Of a stretch of DNA of 6,116 nt, positions 1 through 5,133 are shown in pieces. A program made the translations under genes and the position numbers. The notes under the pieces are model-generated. The model saw only the letters and a program-made list of their open reading frames with translations, searched no databases and was not told the DNA's origin. Each line of letters starts with the position of its first letter. Positions within the stretch are counted from its first letter, which is position 1. The DNA comes from an uncultured Lachnospiraceae bacterium (GTDB lineage Bacteria > Bacillota > Clostridia > Lachnospirales > Lachnospiraceae), in assembly GCA_934376945.1 (NCBI GenBank), contig CAKRPI010000112.1:1-6116 (forward strand). Direction: 5' to 3'.

Positions 1-101
1 GTATCGACCATTCCCATCAGCGAAGCGAGAAGCTGCTCAACCATGATCGGCAGAAGCAGCTTCCGGATATCTGTGTTACTGAATAAATGCTTTTCGCTCA
101 T
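1..101 (-). CDS. MATE-family multidrug/toxin efflux protein, N-terminal fragment (continues past the left edge)
   Basis: Only the first 33 codons are in the window. They read MSEKHLFSNTDIRKLLLPIM, then VEQLLASLMGMVDT. A short polar start followed by a hydrophobic first helix with the pattern LLLPIMVEQLLxxLMGMVDT is typical of the first membrane helix of MATE cation/drug antiporters, which use an ion gradient to export organic cations and other compounds. The start at 101 is supported by an AAGGA ribosome binding site (complement of 111-115) nine bases upstream. The gene diverges from the GNAT-lactonase gene and has its own probable promoter and operator in the shared 207-bp intergenic region. 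The family call rests on the first helix only, so the substrate cannot be given and integrity of the rest is unknown. Confidence 0.8.
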   Translation of the reverse strand, partial: MSEKHLFSNTDIRKLLLPIMVEQLLASLMGMVD

Positions 102-132
102 TTCTTAAAATCCTTCTTCCTGAAATTTCATA

Positions 133-151
133 TGTACCGTTGTATGGTACA
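133..151. promoter_or_regulatory. 19-bp inverted repeat, candidate repressor operator for the MATE gene
   Basis: The arms TGTACCGT (133-140) and ATGGTACA (144-151) are complementary at seven of eight positions around the 3-bp centre TGT (141-143). Size and symmetry fit a dimeric TetR- or MarR-like repressor. The right arm covers the proposed -10 of the minus-strand MATE promoter, so binding would block transcription. No regulator gene is in the window, so the protein that binds is unknown. A single TATGGTA half-site recurs at 217-223, near the promoter of the divergent gene. Confidence 0.5.
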
Positions 152-172
152 CACTTTAGCACAGAAAAGCAA
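144..172 (-). promoter_or_regulatory. Probable promoter of the MATE gene
   Basis: Read on the minus strand, a TTGCTT -35 (complement of 167-172) is followed after exactly 17 bases by a TACCAT -10 (complement of 144-149, four of six consensus bases). The -35 matches only its TTG. The position, about 45 bases upstream of the start codon, is suitable. The -10 lies inside an inverted repeat, which supports its being a regulated promoter. Confidence 0.45.
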
Positions 173-218
173 AAACCACAAGCAGAAGCGCAGGCTTTTG
201 ATATAGCTTAAAAAGGTA

Positions 219-247
219 TGGTAGATTTTCAGAGAAGCAAGTATAAT
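219..247 (+). promoter_or_regulatory. Probable promoter of the GNAT-lactonase gene
   Basis: A perfect TATAAT -10 lies at 242-247, which would start a transcript near 254 and leave a leader of about 55 bases before the ATG at 308. The hexamer at the right distance for a -35 (TGGTAG, 219-224, 17-bp spacer) is poor, so an activator or another -35 may be involved. The call rests mainly on the -10 and on its position. Confidence 0.45.
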
Positions 248-270
248 AAAAAGAACAGAGGCGTGATCGG

Positions 271-390
271 ATGGACGATCCGTTGAAAGACTATACGAGG
301 AGGATTTATGATTACATCAATTCAGGTGACAAAAGAATCAGAAAAATTTCCGGAAATCGTGCGGCTGTATCGGGCGGCGTTTCCGCGTGA
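271..390 (+). CDS. Possible 39-codon overlapping leader ORF (uncertain)
   Basis: An ATG at 271, nine bases after a GAGG (258-261), opens a 39-codon frame that ends with TGA at 388-390. It overlaps the first 83 bases of the GNAT-lactonase gene in a different frame. The peptide begins MDDPLKDYTRRIYDYINSG and is then basic. I recognise no family. The first 12 codons lie in the leader; the rest are constrained by the overlapping acetyltransferase gene, so the frame may be open by chance. It could be a translated leader coupling ribosomes to the downstream start, or noise. The ATG lies within small inverted repeats (GATCG at 265-269 with CGATC at 276-280). Confidence 0.2.
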   Translation: MDDPLKDYTRRIYDYINSGDKRIRKISGNRAAVSGGVSA

Positions 391-1906
391 AGAGCGGGTG
401 GCGCTGGATCTGCTGCTGGAGACGGACGGTCCGTATGACTTTATTGCCTGCTACGATGGCGAAATGCTGTGCGGATTTTATTCGACACTGACGCTTGGGG
501 ATATTACACATGTTCTGTTTCTGGCTGTAGAGGAAGCGCTTCGGGGGAATGGATACGGCTCGCAGATCCTGGACGCGATCAGACGGGCGTATCCGGACAA
601 GCGGCTGATTCTGGATGTGGAGATGCCGGATCCGGAAGCGGAAAATCAGGAGCAGCGGACGAAGCGGATCGCATTTTATGAGCGGAACGGCTATCACAAT
701 TCCGGGGTCTCCTATGGATGGCGGGGTGTCATGTATGAGATTCTGATCTTAAATGGTGAAATCAGCGAGGAAGAGTTTTGGACGTTTTGGGATCAGCTCG
801 ATGAGATCCAGCAGGCAAATTATTATTTTTACACCGGGTCTTATGCAGAAAAAGGTGAGTCCGGTATTTGTCTGTGGAAGCTGAGCACGAGAAGTGAACG
901 GCTGAGCATGCTCAAAGCGGATACACAGACGATTCGCCCGTCCTGGATTACCTTAAATGAACGTGGAGATACGCTGTATGCCGTGAGAGAGGAGACGCCG
1001 GAAGGTGGTGTGTATGAGCTGAAGACACTGCGATCATCAGAAAATCCGGAACAGCCGACAGGAAACGGAACGGCATTGCTCCGGCTTATAAGAGAGCTGC
1101 CGTCGGGCGGTGCGGATCCATGCCATCTGAGCCTTGACGGGAGAGAACAGCTTTTGATGGTGGCAAATTATTCGAGTGGATCTCTGGGCGTTATTTCATT
1201 GGATGAACAGGGGCATTTGCAGGAGCTGAGTGATTTGCTGCAGCATACGGGGATGGGAGCAGACCCAGAACGCCAGGAAGGTCCGCATGTGCACTTCTCT
1301 GAGGAGGCAGGCGAATGGATCTGGTGTACGGATCTTGGACTGGATCAGGTGACGGCTTATGTGATCGACTATGAAACTGGAACGCTGACGGACAGCGAGG
1401 AACGCTTGCAGCTTCCGGCGGGCTATGGACCGCGACATCTGGCATTCTGGCATGAAGACATGGAAGTGATTTATGTCCTCTGTGAGCTTGCCAGCCGGGT
1501 TGTTGTATTTGCGGAGAAAAAAGCAGAAGATAAGCGCAGCAAACCGGAGTATGTGATGCTGCAGGACATTTCCACACTTCCGACCGGTTTTTCCGGCGCA
1601 AACACTGCCTCTGCGATCCGACTGTATGGAGGCTTTCTTTTTGCCGGAAACAGGGGAGACGACAGCATTGCAATGTATGAGATCGCAGAAGATGGAAGTC
1701 TGCGCCTCTGCTCAATTGAAAAGACCGGAGGAAGGACGCCACGGGATTTCCAGATCTTCAGTGATTTTCTCGTGGTGGCGAATCAGGATTCAGACAGCCT
1801 TACGGTGCTGCATATCAACCGGGAGAAAAAGAGACTCGAAAAGACGGCGATCCGGGCGGATGCGGTTCGCCCGACCTGTATTTGCAAGCTGTGGGAGAAT
1901 ATGTAG
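308..1906 (+). CDS. Fusion protein: N-terminal GNAT acetyltransferase and C-terminal beta-propeller lactonase (6-phosphogluconolactonase family)
   Basis: This 532-residue cytoplasmic protein has two domains that are usually separate proteins. Residues 1 to about 165 form a GNAT N-acetyltransferase: the acetyl-CoA pyrophosphate loop is seen as RGNGYG (79-84) after the strand LFLAV (70-74), and the motif-B region as FYERNGY (123-129). Its acceptor is unknown. Residues about 170-532 match lactonases of the YbhE/YkgB seven-bladed propeller type: YFYTGSYA at the start, then PCHLSLDGR (271-279), VANYSSGS (285-292), GPHVH (325-329), GYGPRHLAF (372-380), AGNRGDDSI (446-454) and TPRDFQI (477-483). At about 360 residues this domain is full length. 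Known members open 6-phosphogluconolactone in the oxidative pentose phosphate pathway; other sugar lactones are possible. The start is set by AGGAGG (298-303), unusually close at four bases. No clear terminator follows. Both domain calls are firm; the reason for their fusion is unknown. Confidence 0.9.
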   Translation: MITSIQVTKESEKFPEIVRLYRAAFPREERVALDLLLETDGPYDFIACYDGEMLCGFYSTLTLGDITHVLFLAVEEALRGNGYGSQILDAIRRAYPDKRLILDVEMPDPEAENQEQRTKRIAFYERNGYHNSGVSYGWRGVMYEILILNGEISEEEFWTFWDQLDEIQQANYYFYTGSYAEKGESGICLWKLSTRSERLSMLKADTQTIRPSWITLNERGDTLYAVREETPEGGVYELKTLRSSENPEQPTGNGTALLRLIRELPSGGADPCHLSLDGREQLLMVANYSSGSLGVISLDEQGHLQELSDLLQHTGMGADPERQEGPHVHFSEEAGEWIWCTDLGLDQVTAYVIDYETGTLTDSEERLQLPAGYGPRHLAFWHEDMEVIYVLCELASRVVVFAEKKAEDKRSKPEYVMLQDISTLPTGFSGANTASAIRLYGGFLFAGNRGDDSIAMYEIAEDGSLRLCSIEKTGGRTPRDFQIFSDFLVVANQDSDSLTVLHINREKKRLEKTAIRADAVRPTCICKLWENM

Positions 1907-1959
1907 CTGGAAATTCAATGAGTACTGAACGGGCGATATCACAATAGAGAGCAGGAAAA
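1907..1959 (+). pseudogene. Relic of the 3' end of a siderophore ABC transporter ATPase gene
   Basis: This stretch, directly after the lactonase stop codon, aligns with the last codons of the intact ATPase gene (5888-5942): 46 of 53 bases are identical with one 2-bp deletion, and six of the seven differences are transitions. The core CGGGCGATATCACAAT is identical. Translated in two frames it gives GNSM, a frameshift, then VLNGRYHNREQEN, against GSPMIVPIGRYHNGEREK in the intact protein. Nothing of the rest of the ATPase gene is visible upstream, where the lactonase coding sequence ends. The simplest reading is that another copy of the ATPase gene once stood here and was removed by recombination. 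A frameshift and lack of a start mean it makes no protein as such. Confidence 0.7.
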
Positions 1960-2014
1960 CCTGAAGCAAAAGGAAGGGGAGTATTCTGAAATGTTGGTAA
2001 ACTGTCAGATGGAT

Positions 2015-2027
2015 TGCTATATGTTAG
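2015..2027 (-). promoter_or_regulatory. Second, partial copy of the operator upstream of the transporter promoter
   Basis: TGCTATATGTTAG at 2015-2027 is the exact reverse complement of 2074-2086 within the main palindrome. The site keeps the centre and one arm, but its other arm has decayed (TAGTTA in place of TAGCACA). Its centre at 2022 lies 57 bp from the centre of the main site at 2079. It may be an auxiliary site for the same regulator, or one side of a long-range 12-bp hairpin with 46 bases between the arms. Confidence 0.4.
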
Positions 2028-2051
2028 TTAAAACTTTGTTAAGTTAGACGA

Positions 2052-2080
2052 TTGAAATCAAAATAACAATGTGCTAACAT
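2052..2080 (+). promoter_or_regulatory. Probable main promoter of the ABC importer operon
   Basis: A TTGAAA -35 (2052-2057, five of six consensus bases) is followed after 17 bases by TAACAT (2075-2080, four of six), preceded by TG at 2072-2073 as in an extended -10. Transcription would start near 2087, giving a leader of about 27 bases. An alternative pair, TTGTTA (2036-2041) with CAAAAT (2059-2064), also has a 17-bp spacer but is weaker. Confidence 0.6.
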
Positions 2081-2089
2081 ATAGCACAT
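2069..2089. promoter_or_regulatory. Perfect 8-5-8 palindrome over the -10: candidate iron- or siderophore-responsive operator
   Basis: The arms ATGTGCTA (2069-2076) and TAGCACAT (2082-2089) are perfectly complementary around ACATA. The site covers the whole extended -10 and the expected transcription start, so a bound dimer would repress the importer operon. Iron-uptake operons are normally shut off by Fur- or DtxR-family metalloregulators when iron is plentiful. However, this sequence is neither a classical Fur box nor a standard DtxR/IdeR box, so the cognate regulator is not identified. Confidence 0.55.
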
Positions 2090-2113
2090 CAAAAATAAGG
2101 AGACAGAACACCA

Positions 2114-3100
2114 ATGAATAAGAAAAGAATCCTTGCGCTGCTTGCAGCGTTATCCATCAGCACCTGTGCAGTTCCGGTATTTGCAGAGGAGGCTGCATTT
2201 CCGGTAGAGATCGAGCATGCTTACGGCACAACGATGATTGAAGAACAGCCGGAACGGGTAGTGACGTTGTTTGACAGTAATTCAGATGCAGTACTCGCAC
2301 TGGGTGTTGCCCCGGTCGGCGTATCAAAGGTTGGATATGGAAATGTGGAAGAAAACGGATTGCTTCCGTGGACAAATGCGGCATTTGAAAAGCTTGGAGT
2401 GACACCGAATGTGTTTGATGATACGGAGGGAACCGATTACGAAGCTGTAAATGCGGCCGAGCCGGATCTGGTGTTGATTCCGAATTCCGGGGTGACCGAA
2501 GAGGAGTATGAGCGACTCTCACAGATTGCACCGACGGTTCCGTATGCAAAGATTGCGTATGCAACGACCTGGGAGGAAGAGGCAGAGGTTACAGCAAAGG
2601 CACTTGGAAAAGAAGCAGAAGGTGCAGAGCTGATTGAAAATACAAAGGCACTGATTGCAGAAAAACTGGCAGAGCATCCGGAACTGGAGGGAAAGACGGC
2701 GGCATTCTGTTACATTGATCCTTCTAACTTGAGCATGGTATACATTTATATGCCTCTGGATCCGCGTGCCGCGTTTCTGGAAGAGCTTGGTATGAAAGTG
2801 CCGGAGTCGATCACTTCGATGGCAGGCGACGGTGATTTTTCGGTAGACTTGAGTGCGGAAAATATTGATTTGCTTAATGATGTGGACGTCATCGTATGCT
2901 ATGGTGATGATTCTCTGCTTGGTGAGCTTCAGGCGAACGAACTGATGAGCACCGTTCCGGCGATTGCAAACGGGGCAGTAGCAACGATCGGAGATGACAG
3001 CGATCTGTACATGGGAACCTATGCAACAGTTCTGTCGATTCCGGCAGTCATTGATGAGTATCTGGATCTGCTTTCAGTGGCAGCGGCAAAAGTACAGTAA
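2114..3100 (+). CDS. Iron-siderophore type ABC transporter substrate-binding protein (FepB/FecB-like)
   Basis: This 328-residue exported protein should bind a ferric chelate outside the membrane and deliver it to the permease pair encoded next. It opens with a signal peptide: KKR (3-5), a hydrophobic core (6-16) and a type I cleavage motif VFA (22-24) before EEAAFP. The mature part follows the class III binding-protein pattern (Peripla_BP_2): VEIEHAYGTTMI and PERVV (46-50), AAEPDLVLIP (114-123), a long linking helix (about 155-187), and FSVDLSAENIDLLNDVDVIV (242-261). E110 and E249 are at the positions where lobe glutamates usually dock the permease arginines. Cys18 sits in ISTC, a poor lipobox. 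AAGGAG (2097-2102) lies 11 bases before the start. First gene of the operon, 11 bases before the permease gene. A siderophore ligand is inferred; haem or cobalamin cannot be fully excluded. Confidence 0.88.
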   Translation: MNKKRILALLAALSISTCAVPVFAEEAAFPVEIEHAYGTTMIEEQPERVVTLFDSNSDAVLALGVAPVGVSKVGYGNVEENGLLPWTNAAFEKLGVTPNVFDDTEGTDYEAVNAAEPDLVLIPNSGVTEEEYERLSQIAPTVPYAKIAYATTWEEEAEVTAKALGKEAEGAELIENTKALIAEKLAEHPELEGKTAAFCYIDPSNLSMVYIYMPLDPRAAFLEELGMKVPESITSMAGDGDFSVDLSAENIDLLNDVDVIVCYGDDSLLGELQANELMSTVPAIANGAVATIGDDSDLYMGTYATVLSIPAVIDEYLDLLSVAAAKVQ

Positions 3101-3111
3101 GCAGGCAGAAC

Positions 3112-4110
3112 ATGAAGAAAAAGAAGATTGCCGCAGTGGCAGTATCCAGCGTGTTGCTTTTTGTAGCAGGAATCGTACTGTCACTGTGTCTGGGAAGCCG
3201 TACGGTTGCCTTTACAAAAGTGCTGGAGGCATTGAGCGGTAAACATGTGGAGACGCTGGGGGCAAAGGTGGTACTGGCAAGAGTACCGCGTACAATCTTT
3301 GGAATTCTGGCCGGAGGTGCGCTTGGCATCTCCGGCACTCTTATGCAGTCTATTACGCGGAATCCGGTGGCAGATCCGAGTATCCTTGGAGTAAATACAG
3401 GAGCATCTTTGTTTGTTGTGATCGGGATTGCATATCTGCATATTTCCGCAGCGAGCCAGTACATCTGGCTGGCTATTTTAGGAGCACTGCTTACGACCCT
3501 GCTGGTGTATGGTGTGGCTTCACTTGGAAAAGAAGGGGCGACACCGCTGAAGCTGGCACTTTCCGGGTCTGCGGTAGCGATTACGCTCGGCTCACTTGTC
3601 AGTACGATTATGCTGCCAAATGACAAAGTGATGCAGAACTTCCGGTTCTGGACCGTTGGAAGCATTGGGCGGGCAACGACGGAAAGCATTCGGCTGATTG
3701 CGCCGTTTATTGCCGTAGGCTTCTTGCTTGCCATGCTGCTGGCACCGCAGCTGAATGCGCTGGCACTCGGGGATGAGGCTGCTTCCTCACTTGGCGTAAA
3801 TGTACGGTTTGTAAGGGCAGCTGGAACTATCGCGAGTGTACTCCTTTGTGGGGCGACGACAGCGTTGGCTGGACCGATTGGATTTGTCGGGCTGATGGTA
3901 CCACACATCATCCGGCTGTTTCTGGGCTCAGAGATGCGGCTGATGATGCCATTTTCTTTTCTTGGAAGCAGTGCGCTGCTTCTGATTTCGGATGTGATCG
4001 GAAGGCTGATCGGTGCGCCTGGGGAGACGGAGGTCGGAATTGTCACGGCCGTGCTGGGGGCACCGCTGTTTATTGCAATTATCAGGAAAGGAACAATTCG
4101 GAGTATATGA
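3112..4110 (+). CDS. FecCD-family ABC transporter permease, first subunit (FepD-like)
   Basis: This 332-residue integral membrane protein is one half of the importer channel. It has the length and near-continuous hydrophobicity of the BtuC/FecCD family, whose members have about ten membrane helices. Family landmarks are intact: ARVPR (56-60), with the arginine pair that docks the binding protein in BtuCDF-type systems; GTLMQSITRNPVADPSILG (75-93); LALGDEAASSLGVNV (217-231), the coupling region facing the ATPase; GPIGFVGLMVPHIIRLF (254-270); and the C-terminal ETEVGIVTAVLGAPLF (305-320). The N terminus begins MKKKK, in line with an inside-positive orientation. The ribosome binding site is weak (CAGGCAG, 3102-3108), so translation may depend partly on coupling to the upstream gene, which ends 11 bases before. 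Its own stop overlaps the next start as ATGA, a sign of tightly coupled, probably equimolar, expression with its partner. Confidence 0.92.
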   Translation: MKKKKIAAVAVSSVLLFVAGIVLSLCLGSRTVAFTKVLEALSGKHVETLGAKVVLARVPRTIFGILAGGALGISGTLMQSITRNPVADPSILGVNTGASLFVVIGIAYLHISAASQYIWLAILGALLTTLLVYGVASLGKEGATPLKLALSGSAVAITLGSLVSTIMLPNDKVMQNFRFWTVGSIGRATTESIRLIAPFIAVGFLLAMLLAPQLNALALGDEAASSLGVNVRFVRAAGTIASVLLCGATTALAGPIGFVGLMVPHIIRLFLGSEMRLMMPFSFLGSSALLLISDVIGRLIGAPGETEVGIVTAVLGAPLFIAIIRKGTIRSI

Positions 4111-5132
4111 AGGAAAAAAGGTTATGGTCCGGCTATCAAAGGCGGATGAGACGTTTTCACCGAGTAAACAGAGTACTGGCAGTTCTGGTTTTTCTGTTTG
4201 TTGCGCTGGCTCTGTGCGTGGGGAGTGTTTCATATTCCGGAAAGGATGTGTTAAAAGCCTTGTTTGGAGCTGAGATCCCGGGCGTTTCCTATGCGGTCAG
4301 TGAGGTACGGCTACCGAGAATGCTAGGTGGAGCATTGGCAGGTGCAGCATTTGGAATGGCGGGATACTGTTTTCAGACGTTATTGCGCAATCCTCTGGCC
4401 AGTCCGGATGTTATTGGTATTTCATCCGGGACAAGCACTGCGGCAGTGTTTTGCATTTTGTATTTAAAATTACAGGGAAGCATTGTAGCGGTTATTGCAG
4501 TAGTATTTGGGATTCTAACGGCAGTTGCGGTATATCTTCTGGCGTCTCCGGGCGGGCATTTTTCACATGGAAAAATGATACTGACCGGAATCGGGGTTGC
4601 GGCGCTGTTTGACGCTGTCACTTCCTATCTGCTGACCAAAACGGCAGAATTTAATGTCAGCGCGACGATGCAGTGGCTGAGCGGTAATTTAAATGGTGTG
4701 GAACGAAAAGATATTCCACTGCTTGCGATTGTTGTACTGGGGCTCGGCATGATACTTTGTCTGCTGGAACGTCATTTGCAGACGCTAGGGCTCGGCGATG
4801 CTTATGCGGTTGTTCTGGGGATGAATGTAAGAAAAGATTATCTGGTGCTGATTTTATGCGGGGTATGTCTGGTCGCAGTTCCGACGGCGGTGACCGGCCC
4901 AATTGCCTCGGTTGCTTTTTTGTCCGGTCCGATTGCTTCAAGGCTTGCCGGGTATGCGCGGGCAAATGTGGTACCATCCGCACTGACGGGTGCACTGCTT
5001 GTGCTGGCATCTGACTTTATTGGCTGCCATGTGTTGCCAGTTCATTATCCCGTGGGAGTCATTACAGGGCTGCTCGGAGCGCCATATATGTTGTATTTGC
5101 TGATTGCGATGAATAAGAAAGGGGAATTCTGA
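4107..5132 (+). CDS. FecCD-family ABC transporter permease, second subunit (FepG-like)
   Basis: The second half of the importer channel, 341 residues, same family as its neighbour. The start is set at 4107, where ATGA overlaps the previous stop; AAGGAA (4088-4093) and GGAG (4100-4103) lie upstream. The open frame runs back to 3846, but that extension is polar, cysteine- and tryptophan-rich and only shadows the first permease, so it is not coding. The N terminus is strongly basic (KEKRLWSGYQRRMRR), then membrane helices. Landmarks: VRLPR (67-71) with the docking arginines, CFQTLLRNPLASPDVIG (88-104), TLGLGDAYAVVLGMNV (226-241), GPIASVAFLSGPIASRLAG (264-282) and YPVGVITGLLGAPYML (314-329). The VPHIxR segment of the first permease is replaced here by SGPIASR, as expected if the two form a heterodimer with distinct roles. 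It ends one base before the ATPase start. Confidence 0.92.
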   Translation: MKEKRLWSGYQRRMRRFHRVNRVLAVLVFLFVALALCVGSVSYSGKDVLKALFGAEIPGVSYAVSEVRLPRMLGGALAGAAFGMAGYCFQTLLRNPLASPDVIGISSGTSTAAVFCILYLKLQGSIVAVIAVVFGILTAVAVYLLASPGGHFSHGKMILTGIGVAALFDAVTSYLLTKTAEFNVSATMQWLSGNLNGVERKDIPLLAIVVLGLGMILCLLERHLQTLGLGDAYAVVLGMNVRKDYLVLILCGVCLVAVPTAVTGPIASVAFLSGPIASRLAGYARANVVPSALTGALLVLASDFIGCHVLPVHYPVGVITGLLGAPYMLYLLIAMNKKGEF

Positions 5133-5133
5133 G

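Noticed and set aside
685..700. Resemblance of the GNAT bases GAACGG and TATCACAAT to the relic at 1928-1945
   Set aside because: Both encode a Tyr-His-Asn stretch, but similarity stops after about 16 bases with a 3-bp gap, whereas the match of the relic to the ATPase gene extends over 53 bases. Taken as coincidence.
1191..1742. 183-codon minus-strand open frame inside the lactonase domain
   Set aside because: Composition is low-grade (many Arg, Ser, His, Pro, Cys), no domain is recognisable, and the plus-strand frame there has clear propeller motifs.
1952..1963. CAGG-AAAA-CCTG hairpin as terminator of the lactonase gene
   Set aside because: A 4-bp stem without a following T-tract is not a convincing intrinsic terminator.
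2032..2045. AACTT-TGTT-AAGTT inverted repeat and GTTAGTTAA/GTTAAGTTAG half-sites, considered as a DtxR/IdeR box
   Set aside because: One half resembles the DtxR half-site TTAGGTTAG, but no matching second half lies at the correct spacing. Too weak to list as an operator.
1907..2113. Riboswitch, small RNA or tRNA in the intergenic region before the operon
   Set aside because: No conserved riboswitch core or cloverleaf could be traced. The structure present is explained by the ATPase relic, the promoter and the palindromes.
3048..4046. Long open frame of 332 codons on the minus strand
   Set aside because: It lies entirely antisense to the binding-protein end and first permease gene. Its translation is Ser/Pro/Thr-rich with no recognisable domain, as expected from the complement of a membrane-protein gene, and it has no ribosome binding site or promoter of note.
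3846..4106. 5' extension of the second permease frame
   Set aside because: The frame is open, but the translated segment overlaps the first permease in another frame, is not hydrophobic and resembles no FecCD N terminus. The ATGA overlap start at 4107 gives the normal family length.
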